DNA from: Dipteronia dyeriana
Lineage: Eukaryota; Streptophyta; Magnoliopsida; Sapindales; Sapindaceae
Length of the DNA: 64,000 bases
Reading direction: 5' to 3'
Assembly: GCA_032871835.1 (NCBI GenBank)
Contig: CM065303.1
Location: 58,690,597 to 58,754,596 of the forward strand
Positions within the stretch are counted from its first letter, which is position 1, and each line of letters begins with the position of its first letter. The translations under genes were made by a program, and so were the position numbers. Below the pieces are notes generated by a model. It saw only the letters and a list, made by a program, of their open reading frames with translations, was not told the origin of the DNA and did no database searches. Of the stretch, positions 12,101-24,100 are shown piece after piece.

Positions 12101-15100
12101 ATCTGGAACCGGAACCGGAACTGCTACAGTACCGGTTCCAAACCTTCCCAAACAGTTCAGTTTTCGGTTTCCGACGGTTCGGTTCACCGGTTTGAACCGA
12201 ACCGCCGACATGTCTACTCTGATACCATGAAGATTTGAGAAGAAAAGTATATTTTTGGTTATTAATCCTGATTGTTACCGTCCTTGTTTAAATAGAATGC
12301 TAACAACTAATTCCTAGGACTAGATTAAAGCTAATTACATAGTCCGATCTAACAAATCACAATCATACAGCTAATTACACTCATGTTTCTATATATAGAC
12401 AATAATTAGGATTTGATTCCTAGAAATTCTCTTGACCAGATTTCAAGGAGATCCTCTTGACCAGATTTCATGGAGATCCGGTCAACTCTTTCCAACACCA
12501 GGAATCTAGGGGAATTAGTTAAGAGGTAGTTTTTATTGACCTTGAGCTGACTTGCATGACTATAAATAGCATGCTTCTTCATGTAATTATCATCTTCCTC
12601 GGGTAGTAAAATTTCAGCTTTAGATTTCCAGAATTCTCTCTGCTTCTCTTAAACACTTTTATGGTATCAGAGCCATAGATGAAAGTTATGGCCTCTTCTT
12701 CTTCTAATGTCTCTAATTCAAGCACACCTTCAATGGCATCTGGTTCAGGCTGTTCAGCGGATCCTTTTTCATCTCCATTCGCATCACTGTTGAGTCCATG
12801 CAACACTACCTTGAGTGATCAGCGTCTTTAGTAAAGGTGTTTGATAATTTCCTCCATCCTCCTTATTTTTAGTCAGCCTAAGTATAACTGGGATTTGCAC
12901 CACCTGTTCCAGCTAGCTATACTATGATAATTGATAAATCCCAAAAATATCCTTTCAAACTAAATGGGTCATACAGGAAACCCTTTAACAAGTTTCACTG
13001 ATAGCAAAATCTGTCATTCCAAGTAAATGAGTCCAAATGGAAAGAAGATATAGCAGTGTTTCCTGAGCAGAGCTCTCTTTCTCATTGCTAAGAGCTGCCA
13101 GACTTAAATGCTTCTATAATTGTGATATTTAATTGAATGAGTAATGGATTTAGACATTTCAAAGACATCTCACATCTATGGATTGAAAATGTTTTGGGGT
13201 TATGTGATTCATGATGGGATTGTATAAGAAGAATTACCGAGTTTATTCAGTAGTAACAAAGAGTGAAAAGAAACAAGTGAAAAAAAAAAAACCAGAAGCA
13301 ATGAACGAGCACAAACAAGCAATGAAAGTAAAAGAATATACTGAAAAGGAAAAATTTACCTATGAAGTCATGTAATTGCTGTCGTGCAATTCTATGGGCA
13401 CGAAGAAATGCAGCACAGATGTAACAAGCAGATTCCAATCTTTCCACCGTGAAATATGTAACTAGTTTTTGTGGAAACATGTTTGTTTGAAGGAACTTGT
13501 AATAATTTGGAAAATTAACGTTATCTTTTAAACCTTTCCAATCACATAGAGGCTCATTAGCAGTCAAGTCAATAGCTTCATCCACTGATTGCATCAAAAG
13601 ATTAGCAATATTTTGTGTTATCCTTCCCTCATCGAGCATCCCCCAGTAAGCAGCTTGGACACCTGATATTGGAAACAATTTCTCAGTTTACCATAGTCAT
13701 TTACGATAGAGCAAGTTCTAATTCCATAAAGTGTTAGCATCATATTGAGCACCCAAAGAAAGAACAAGTCTTGCAAATAAAACACTTAATAAACTTACAA
13801 GTTAGATATATATCGACATTAAATAAAGAAAATTTAGATGATCAAATTTCATAAACAATACCTCAATAAATTTGTTTAAAATCTAGATAACTGGATGTCT
13901 CCACAAAATTACATCAGAGCCATGATATACATATAATATATGTGCCACTTTCTTTCATCTGAGAATCCAAACAATGTGATTTGACACAGTACACACCCAA
14001 CACCCTTTATTGTAATTTGAAAATCAATTGAACCATGTCTTGCCTCCAATGTTTTTAAATGCAATGGAATACTCCATTTTAGAGCCTTTTAAAGAACCTG
14101 CAAAAAACCACCAAAACGGCATCCATTCCCTTGCTGTTTACAGCAAGCACTAAACTATGCCCTAACTAAATCCAAAAAGGTGAATGGAGTGATAGAAAAC
14201 TGCAGAAGTTGTAAATTTCATTGCTTTTTTATAGAAACAAATAATATAAGGAATCTGTGAAAATCTATGCACATTTTGCTGCTATGCAGTATTCTAGTGC
14301 AAGAACATGATCTTTTTCCTGCCTAATTAATTATTAAAAAAATCAATATATAGTTTATTAATTAGTAAAACATTAATATATATTTTTTAATTAATAAACT
14401 AATATATAGTTTTTTAATTAATAGAAAATAGGGGTCTTTGCAAAACTAGCCATATTAAATTTATCCAATCCCAAAAAATTCATTGTTTTTGTCAATTTTT
14501 CCATTATGTGTACAAAAATGCCCTTAATGAGTTTTAAATAACAAAAAAAAAATCAAAATTGGAGGTCTGCGACATCCGTTGTTGGATATCCGTGCCTTCA
14601 TTGTATGACCTCCAACAATAGAGGGTAGGAGGTCTGCGCACATGCCTCAAAAAACGAAGGTTTGTGACCTCCATCATCGAAAGTGTGTGCACCGCCTCCA
14701 AAATTTGAAAAACAAAATTTAAATTTTGTTTTCCTATTTTGGAATTAAAATTTTATACGCTAGCTTGCAAAATTACTCAAATTTGAACTAACGTGTCAAA
14801 TTGATTATTTGAACTTGTGTAAAATTAATTCTGAAATATGAACTGACATGTAAAATTGATTATTTGAACCGCCGTTTAAAATCCATGCATCTTTTTTATG
14901 AAATCGTAATTTTACAGGTCCCTAGGTCAGTTCAAATGTAAGTAATAATTTTACATGCCAATACAAATTTGAGTATTAATTTCAATTCCAAAAAAATATA
15001 TACAATTTTTTTAAAAAATTTCAAATTTGGAAGGTCGCAAACCTCCATTGTCGGATGTCTACACGCGACAGAGCTTAAATGATGGAGTTCACAAACCTTC

Positions 15101-18100
15101 GCCAATGGAGGTTATGCACAGACGACCTCCAACAATGGAGATCACAGACCTTCAATTCTATTTTATTTTTTTCATTAAAAACTCACTTTAACAACCAATA
15201 TGAGATTTTCGGGTAAATATTGCAAGAGATCTGAGAAATAGAGATATTGAGAAGATAGAGAGAGAAAGAGAGAGAAAACAGTGTCCGGATTTAGAAGAGA
15301 GAGAGAGAGAGAGAAATAAAAGTGGAGGGAAGAGAGTCAATTAAATTAAAAACATGAGGGGTATTTTGGTCACATCGTGGATAAAGTTGACAACAACAAT
15401 AAAATTTGTGGAGTTTGATAAATTAAGAATCTCCACAAATTTTAAAGACAAATTTTTTAGATCAAATCATTCTAGACTTTATAGATACAATATTAACCAA
15501 AATCAATCTACAGAATATGGGGTAAGGATCTCTAAAGGATGCCTCCCTGCACCAATTGTCTTCCCAAAAGCGAACCAACTCTCCATTCCCTACCTCTAAA
15601 GAGATATGTCCCAAGAAGAAAGGGTACTCTCTCAGAATAGCTTTCCATAGGCCAAGAATTTGAAAGAAGGAATGAATTAGAGAGGGGGAGGGAGCAAAAA
15701 ACTACATACCATTTAAAAGGCGTATGCGTATATCCTTCAAATTTGTTGGGTCCAGATTATTATCAGTCTCCGATGTACTATGAGGGTGCACACATCCCCC
15801 TTCCAAATCATTTAGGCTTGTAATATATCTTTTAACTGTAGGCCAATCAGCAGGTCCCAACTCCTCATCATCTCCAAGATCACCAAAAGCCTCTAATGCT
15901 TTGTTCAACATTTCATACTTCGTGTAGTCCAGTATGCGCCTCTGTCATCATAGAGTACAATATTTAAAGGCAAATAAAAAAAAAAGAATAATAATAACAA
16001 TAACAAATGAATAAATAAATTACTGAAGGTCATAGGGTATATATAAGGAAAGATATACTATAATGTGCTAGGTTCGGACTTACATGTTGTAAGACAAATA
16101 TGAAATAGAGATCATAACATCAAGGGAACTATATAATATGAGAGCAGTCAAAGTTTCAACTAAGGCCTCATACGAGTATGCTGATACTAAATTTTTATGG
16201 GAGAATCCTAAATCGACTATATCTGTACTACTCGTTTATATATCTATGGTCTTGCTCTTATTATATATCCAATACTCTTCTCTCATTAAGATCAATGCAC
16301 TCAATTAAAAAGGTTGCAGCCTCTTTCCTCTGCATATCTGAGAGCATGGCCATTCCCTCATATTCTTAAAATATGTTTTCCTCACTCGGGCGTTTCTTGT
16401 GTTCTAATGTTGAAGATTTTATTGCTCATTTTTGGTAATTTCCTTATGTGGTTTAAAAATCTCTTAAGGATTAGGGAATTTTTATAATAAGAAAATATGA
16501 CTTCTTTCAGAAAAAGGATTCATGCACTTTAGGGATGGGAAGATAAAATCTTCAAGTACCCTCTAATAGGGATTGAGCATCAGATTGAGAGAGTTGGATG
16601 TGAGAGTTTCACAAAGTTTGTCAAGAAATGAAGAGTGTTAGGCATAAACAATTGGGGGACACTGCCGTTGGATATCGAGTGAAGACTCATGACTCTGTTA
16701 GTGTCTAATTACCATAGAGGAGTTTTGTTTAGGTTTGGTGCCAAGTGATCAAGTATTTATGAGATATTTTGTACTTGTGTATCTTTGTAGGCATACTGTC
16801 GAACCATGTATATAGTTGTGTGCTTATTTGTTTAATCTTTCTAATATTTGTGTTGGATTGGTTTATTAGTTTTGGGATTGGTTGCCTTATGCTTGGAGAT
16901 CCATGGGTTTAGTTTTTTCCGCACATGTTATTACTTCCAACCCATTGTCTATGGGACAAACAAAAGCAATGAACATAAAAAGGGGAAGTTGAGGAGGTCA
17001 ATTTCACAGCTAAGCCAAATAACAGCCCCAAACAAACCCAACTGATTTGATTTGAAGATTATTCACAACCAAATCATACATATTGCTCATATCTGACATT
17101 TAACATCAAATATTTTATTATCGAAATAAATTATATTTTAGTATTTTTATCAGATGGGTTTTTTATGCCTTTGTCGGAATCCAACACATTGAACTCCAGT
17201 CTCCAATTGAAAGAATCGTTCAACCACTAATTCACAAACAAAAAAAAAATTGATTTGTTACCATTAAGTAATCAATAGACCCAAAATCTTATAAATTGTA
17301 GGTAAGTGCTCAAATGATAATCTTGAAGCATTCTAACACGTACTACATGCAAGATCAACATTCTTGTTACATGGACCTAGCCCAAACAGAAAAACACATT
17401 GAAGGGTAAAACAAATACAAATATAGTCACATCACTCCAACCTATGCACTCCTAGTAAACTTGCTATGATACCACATTAAGTAATCGCTAGACCTAAAAA
17501 ACTTAATTTTGAGGTAAAGGGCCAAAAAATAGTTGTAAAAACTCTAACAGTGACTAATCATCGCCAGAAATGATACATTTCACTTGAAAAAAACATACAT
17601 GGAGAGAAACCTACAGAATATAAGACAACGGATTTGGTGATGGCAAAGCAATCCATGACATCAACGAAAACATTTCATTCAGTGATTATGAAAAATAATT
17701 TGGGAGAATTTAAGAATGAAACTTAGATAATTCAGAATATTAGTTTATAAAAGGAGTGGCAATATTAAATATAATAAAAATAAATATACCAGTGTTCAAT
17801 ACTCAATATTCCATGTAAATTAGTCTTTTGTCATGGCTGACTAGCTCTTGAACAGTAACACATTACATATTCTACTATTGCCGGAATTATATTCAAAGAA
17901 AGACTCTCATGATACTATTTATAGCTCTAAAACGTTTTAGATCTTTTTGTTTTTTAAACTCACCCGGATGTCATCTGTGCAGGACTTTCTCTTTAAACTA
18001 AAATGATAAACCTGATGCTGCTAATATATCAAAAAGAATTTCTAATACAAATTAAATCACTTAATCTTAAAAGCAGGAAGCAACAGTATTCTGGAGACCA

Positions 18101-21100
18101 AGTTAAAATTACCTTCGTCGATGATAATTTATTCATCTCCAAGAAGTGTAAAATATACTGAGTAGTAGATCCATTCACAATGAGCGTCAAAAATACAATC
18201 CCACCAGTAAGGAAAACAAACTGTGAAGGTAAAACACTGTCTTATGTTAAATGTGTGAAGACTATTCATATAATCAAAATGCATTTCCATGGTATAAAAA
18301 TAAGAAGAAAAAGAAGATGAAAACTCACCAAGGTTCCCGTATCAGAGGTGATGTAAGATGAGCCGCCACTAGAACGCTATAACAACCAAAAAGTACATGA
18401 TTTAAAATTAAATCATTTTTTAAAGCACCGACAATACATTTATATGAATAAATGAGTATAAAAGTCATGACTTTGAGGAAACTGGATTCAGTTATCTTAT
18501 AAGGACATAATAGCTTTAAAATGCTTGACATGGATGTGTTTTGGACTTTCCATCACTGATAGCTATATGTTAAATAGACATAAGAAAAGGTAGCAGCACA
18601 GTTTGAGATTAGATTTCTTATTGTGTTTAGCCTCCATATCTCAAATAAACAACTCCTTGAAATCTTGTAATTTAGTACATACAAATAAAAAAAAATATGT
18701 ATGGTTGTGTGCATTATGTAAAAATTGTTCAGAGATACTATTTATCATTAGATAAAAAAATTCATTGACACCCACACATGATCTCATAATTACGATAGAA
18801 AAAAACTATGATATGGAGATCCAACAAACTAAAACCCTAAAATTAGTTGTGTTAATTTTCAATACTTGGTGTGTTTTTATGTGGTTATGAGAATTGGTGT
18901 ATATATTGATGGATAACCTTACAACCAAAAAGACTAGTCTGTTGGGTTGTGACATCCACGAGTATATAATACCATTCTCTTGTCACATTTTTTCAGTCTG
19001 ATTCATCTCATCTTTTTGAGCTTTCACATGTGGGTTCTCTAACAAGATGTACATATAATCTTATGTTTATATGTAGGCCATTGGATTTAACAATTTTAAG
19101 TTCTTTTTTTTTTTTTTGATTGGAGATTTAACCATTTTAAGTTGAATTGATATTGACTCAAATTAGTAGTATACATTATGGGTGACCTAATATACATAAA
19201 CTTGCCTTAACTGATAGTGAAAGTGACAGTGCAACAGCTCCACGCAATCCAGACCATATGAGAATTGTAGCTTCTTTCCAATCCAAACCATAGCCAAAGT
19301 ATCGTAAAAAGGGGTATAGTGTTCCAACGACAACAAACCGTGAAACTTGCACAAAGACGTAGAGAAGGATCAAATATCCCCATGAGAGTCCTGAACCAGA
19401 GCAAATAATTATAGAAATTCTTAAAACATGAAGGTCAGACTTCAGGGTATGATTTAAATTGTGAAAACTCAAAAAAAGGAACTACTGGTGTCATGGAATT
19501 CTCTTATCATATATATATAAATTGGTATTTTATAAGAGCAATTCAAATACAATACACAGAACTTTCTTACTTATTTACATTCAAAGTAAGCAAATTTTGA
19601 AGTGTACATTACCATGATTCTCAAAAATATTGTCACTACTTAGAACTCCTTCCGCTATAACAACACCACTACAAAAGGAAAAGAAATTTTAGTAAAGAAA
19701 CATATAACTAAGAACGTAATACAAAAGATTAAACTTATAATTATTTCTAGATTAAATAGCAGAAAGAAAAAAAAATTGAGTTTAGATCCAAAGGCTTAAG
19801 TTCGCAAGTAAAGGCCTAAGCAAAATTATTAACATCTAACATATCCCATCACGTGAAAGACAAAGAGGTTTGTTACAAACAAGGAATTCAAATGCAGACC
19901 ACACACAAATAACGGATGTAAGTACGAATAAAATCACATGGAAGATATTAAACCCAATACCTAATAAAACAGGCTTCAATACCATGTTAAGTAACTGTGG
20001 AATCCAAAGGCTTAAATTTGCAAGGGCCAAAACAATAGTATTAAGCTCTAACAGTTAGGATGGCTGTAATGTTCTTCTGAATATGTGGAAATGGGATAGC
20101 TAATTAGCTTCCTTGGGTTTTAGCAACCAAATAAATTGTAGGCTTCAATTATTACCAAAGTTAAATTCAAGCAGAAGATGGTTGAGAAAGGCTTTTCATG
20201 ATCAGTAATTGATATCATCAAAAGACCCACTTACAACTGTTGGGATATGATCTACATAGGCTCAAAAGGGAGCCCGATATTTGTCCTTATTGTTGTGTTT
20301 TTTTGGCTCATCAAAACCAAAGTTAATGTTTGGGAAGGATTACTGTTTGGGTAAGGAGAAAATAAAGTGGGCATATAATTTCCGATTGGGATTAGGAAAT
20401 TAGATTTTCTCAAAAATCCCAAATCAACTAGGATAAGGAAATAAAGTTAACTTTTCTTGTTCTAAGAGGATTTAGAAGTCATATTCTAGCAAGGAATCAC
20501 GAATGTAACCCAAGTCCTATACCTATAAATAGGGCTAGGGAGTTTATATGTTACATAAGAAAAATCAGTAAACATACATGGAGTAGTGAGCAGAGTGATA
20601 GGTTCTAGCAAGGTTTTGGGAAATTAGCTAAGCTTTCAATAAGTTTCTTGTAACCAAACGTTTTTTTTTTTCATAGTGTTAGTGATTTCTTAAGAGAGAT
20701 CACACGAGGAGTAAGCAAAGTTAGCCGAACCTCGGTAAATTCCTTGTCTTGTGTGTATGGCATGTTTTCTTTACCGTTCATACTTTATTCCGTATATTCG
20801 TATATCATTATCCTATAAGTTTATCACCGGAATAAAGCACGATCAATAAGCGAGTTTAAAATCAACACTTATAAAGTGCGTGATTTCCAACTATATATAG
20901 CCCAAGTCTTTCCCATTCTCAGGCAATGTAGGATGCCACATGTAGGGTCATTACATATAGGACAACGGCCTGGGAGCTAAGCTAATTGGTAAATACAACC
21001 TAAACTAATTAGCTCACTCCATATGAAGCATACTCCAAACAGTGCCTGAAAAACAATTGCATAAACCTTATCCTCCACAAATACATATTTTACCCTATAA

Positions 21101-24100
21101 TATGCAAAGGGATGGGTACACATTGACCGCATATATGAAAGAAGTTTGTATGTTCGTTCTACTAATGCAACAGATCTTTCAGACCGAGAGAGTGTGCCCT
21201 AGGTAGTTTATTAGGCCTTTGGGTGGCATAAATTAGACTACAAATTTATTGTTCCTTTTACATTGGAGTGGTAAAAATTTAGATTGTTACAGCACGCCAG
21301 TAGCAGCCAATAAGAGCAAGAAGTGTTCATGATATTAGCGCAGTTTACTTGTTCACTGTACAGTCTGTACTATATTGATGAACTGGGTTCTTTTTCTTCT
21401 TCTTCTTCTCCTTCTTTTGCATTTTTTTTAATTTCTTTTTCTAATAAAAAACAAACAAAATTTCATCGACCAAAGAAAGAATAGAGCCCTTATTTTTGCA
21501 CACAATGCTTTGTTTTGGTAGCCACAGTTGACTGCTCCTTTACTTTATATTCTAACTAGGTTCTTTAAAAAAAATCAAAAACAAAGAATATATTAAGAAA
21601 AACCCGACAAATGGATTCTATTGCTTATTTATTTTCACTTATTTATCATCACAGAATTTTAAAATTGAATTCTATGTCTACTCATTACAAGGAAGAAAAG
21701 AAATTTAGGAATTCTATGCTCTTACCTCAAAATGAAAATCAACGTATTTGCAATATAAGCAACCATTTCCCTGAAAGAAAAATAGATACAAAAGGAATTA
21801 AATCAAGACATTGCATATATAATTAGATATTATAAACGAAGTTAAGTTGACAAACCAAACCAAGTTTAATAATGTTTGATATTACAGGTAGGTTAGGTAC
21901 ACAGGACTAAACATGTGATTATACTCCAATTCTCATGTCAACTAGTAATCCTGACCTAAAAACTAGTCTCATACTCTCATGGTTTACTTATCCTGTACTT
22001 CTCCCATGGGTTTACTTAGCTCATGCTTAAAGCACTAAAATTTGAAATATAATTTAAATTATAGAATAATAATCTCAATTACATAATTATTCTTTTTTAT
22101 GACAGTACAAAACTTCTCTGATAATATAATGATTCAATTACAAGTCAATATTATAATTTAATTATATGTTATCAATAGAGTACAATAAATTCAATTAAAT
22201 AATCAATAAGTATAAAGTGTAAGTGTGTGTGTGTGTGTATATATATTTTAATTTACCGATAAATGCAAAGTTTTACAAAATTAAATAATTGATTTAAATT
22301 AGCATTTATGAGTCTTATTTTCTTTTAGCCAAATCACTTTAATTGGTTTGGTAGTGAAATTTAAGCTCATTTAGAATATACAATCTAGTGATTCTAGTCT
22401 AGTCCACCGCAGTATTGTAACAAAACAAACGAAAACGCTGTACAGTATTTAGGCTAATCCAGTCAAAGCACACTACATGTATAACAAACACTTAAATATG
22501 TACCCAAGGTGATTGTAATGTCTCATTGATACCCCGATGGAGTAGGAAACTGAAACCGATAAATGAAAAAAATTGGTTGTGAATTTGTTTTGTTTTTTTC
22601 TTTTGCTAACACTAATCACAGAAAATAATTTTGATGTAGGTTTATTCGAAAGAATTAGATATATAAAAAAATAAGAAGAAGAATAGCTTTTTTAGGCCCA
22701 TTGAGAGCTTGAACCAAGAACAACACGTAATCAATTTTGTTTGGAGACAGTTTGGGCCTTCTTATAGGTCTATTGACAGTTTGGGCCTAACCCTTTCTTT
22801 TCAAGACTCTCCCTTTTAGATCCGCACTATCTCAAATCAAGTATCTAGAGGATTATGGCATCTCTGTTATAATTTATATCAATGTCAATTATGAGTGAGA
22901 GCTTGTTCCACAGAAAAAAAGTGTATTACAATGCCTTGTGCAATATAAACCATATTCCAAGAAGCTATGGTTTATATCTATTGCTCAAGGAGTTAGAAAT
23001 GATCATCACTTTGTATTCTTCCCACTAGCATATATTATCTTAGTTTTTAACATAAATGAGCAAATGCATTAATTCTATCATGATTCTGAGATCAGTGAAT
23101 CAACCATAAGACATGGTATAACAGCTAAAATTATTCTGACAATGATAATATTAAGGCAAAAAATTGGAGGCTATCTCTCTGTCCTGCACACTTGACAATC
23201 ATAGGGTAAGAACTTCAATGTCTTCTCTTAGGAAGATAATAAGCCAAATTTTGTGATCCTACATTCCTACTAAATCTAATAGTCTATATTAAAACCCCCA
23301 CTAAGTTTTTGATAAATGGCAGGGTTTTTTTTTTGGCTAACCATAGTGGGGTTTATCTAATCCCAAATAACATATTGTTTTTACCACAAGGGACATTTTT
23401 GGAATTCCCTCAATTCCAAACATATGAGTGTTATTGTTTACTCATGCCAATGGATAACAAAATGTATCCCCTATACAGGTTGACCAATTTAAATAGTTTA
23501 AAAATCAATAACCTTGCAAGATGTTTCTAATATCACTACCAACAATCTTTAAGGTCTCTGATCTAAATGATGGTGACATGGTGCAAATATAATAATACAA
23601 TGATTTTAGAAAACAGAAAATAAGGTTCGGTATGTCAATATGACAAAATGTAAACAAGGTTTTATATAATTATGCTTTTAATATTATCTATAGTCCTTAT
23701 TCTTCCGAGAAGTATCGAACACATTTTCAAAGTTAGAAATATCAAACATGGGGAAGGATCTTTACAAGTGTCGGTATCCAATTAACTACCTTTGAATAAT
23801 TTGGAATGAAAGAAACAAATGAAATTTTTAATACTATAAAGGGAAGAAACATGGGCATTATGGGACAAATTCAAACTATGGGCATCGCTTTAGACCTCAG
23901 TTGCATCAAAATTCAGATAAACCCATCTTATCTTCATTTCAACAACTGCCAAGTAGTAGATTTGTGATTGCGGGAGATTCTGCCTTTTTGTATTCTTTAT
24001 GGACTACTCCTGTAATTCCATTATTATGCATTTGTTCCTCTTGTAGGTTTTGAGCCTAATCCCCAATAGGTTTCCTTTTTGCATCTACTGATGGCTTGTT

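Larger units (their letters stand above)
8671..12216 (-). mobile_element. hAT transposon (minus strand) inserted in the Copia-A primer-binding site
   Basis: About 3.5 kb. CTCTGATAC occurs at both ends (8663-8671 and 12217-12225). hAT elements make 8-bp TSDs, and this duplicate is part of Copia A's primer-binding site, so the boundaries are well fixed apart from a 1-bp ambiguity. The right terminal region is rich in GAACCGG/CGGTTCGG motifs, as is the left end (GGTACGGTTTCGGCGGTCC). The ends are only loosely inverted, so they are diverged. It holds a broken RICESLEEPER-like transposase, a 320-bp internal duplication and AT-rich, repeat-containing sequence (11521-12000, with gagaattga units at 11875-11911). 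Confidence 0.85.
3880..12497 (-). mobile_element. Copia-A LTR retrotransposon (minus strand), nested and decayed
   Basis: Full-length Ty1/copia element inside SOS1 intron 16. LTRs at 3880-4123 (3') and 12228-12497 (5') both run TGAAGATTTG...CCAACA on the plus strand. The primer-binding site TGGTATCAGAG (12217-12227, minus) abuts the 5' LTR. A polypurine tract (GAGGGGGAG, minus, 4124-4132) abuts the 3' LTR. Flanking 5-mers are CCAAG (3875-3879) and CCAGG (12498-12502), a TSD with one mismatch. The LTRs differ at roughly 15 positions, and the 5' LTR has an extra 25-bp tandem copy (CTCTTGACCAGATTTC...), so the insertion is not recent. Inside are gag-protease (7067-8562), RT-RNase H (4306-5970), an opposite-strand Copia fragment and a hAT transposon. 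Confidence 0.9.
147..15941 (-). other. SOS1: SOS1 exons 15-22: cytosolic tail with cyclic-nucleotide-binding-like domain
   Basis: Residues 455-1040. Exon 15 starts the cytosolic tail ([20 protein letters not shown]). Exons 16-18 carry the helical region before the CNBD-like domain ([37 protein letters not shown]). Exons 19-21 encode the cyclic-nucleotide-binding-like domain, about residues 735-905 ([55 protein letters not shown]). Exon 22 has the conserved [11 protein letters not shown] and [15 protein letters not shown] segments and [13 protein letters not shown]. The auto-inhibitory end with the SOS2 phosphorylation site (family knowledge) would be in the exon outside the window. Confidence 0.92.

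Noticed and set aside
19176..19205. Read-through of exon 12 (..[12 protein letters not shown])
   Set aside because: It is intronic: the family continues with RSSGG, supplied by exon 13 after the GC donor.
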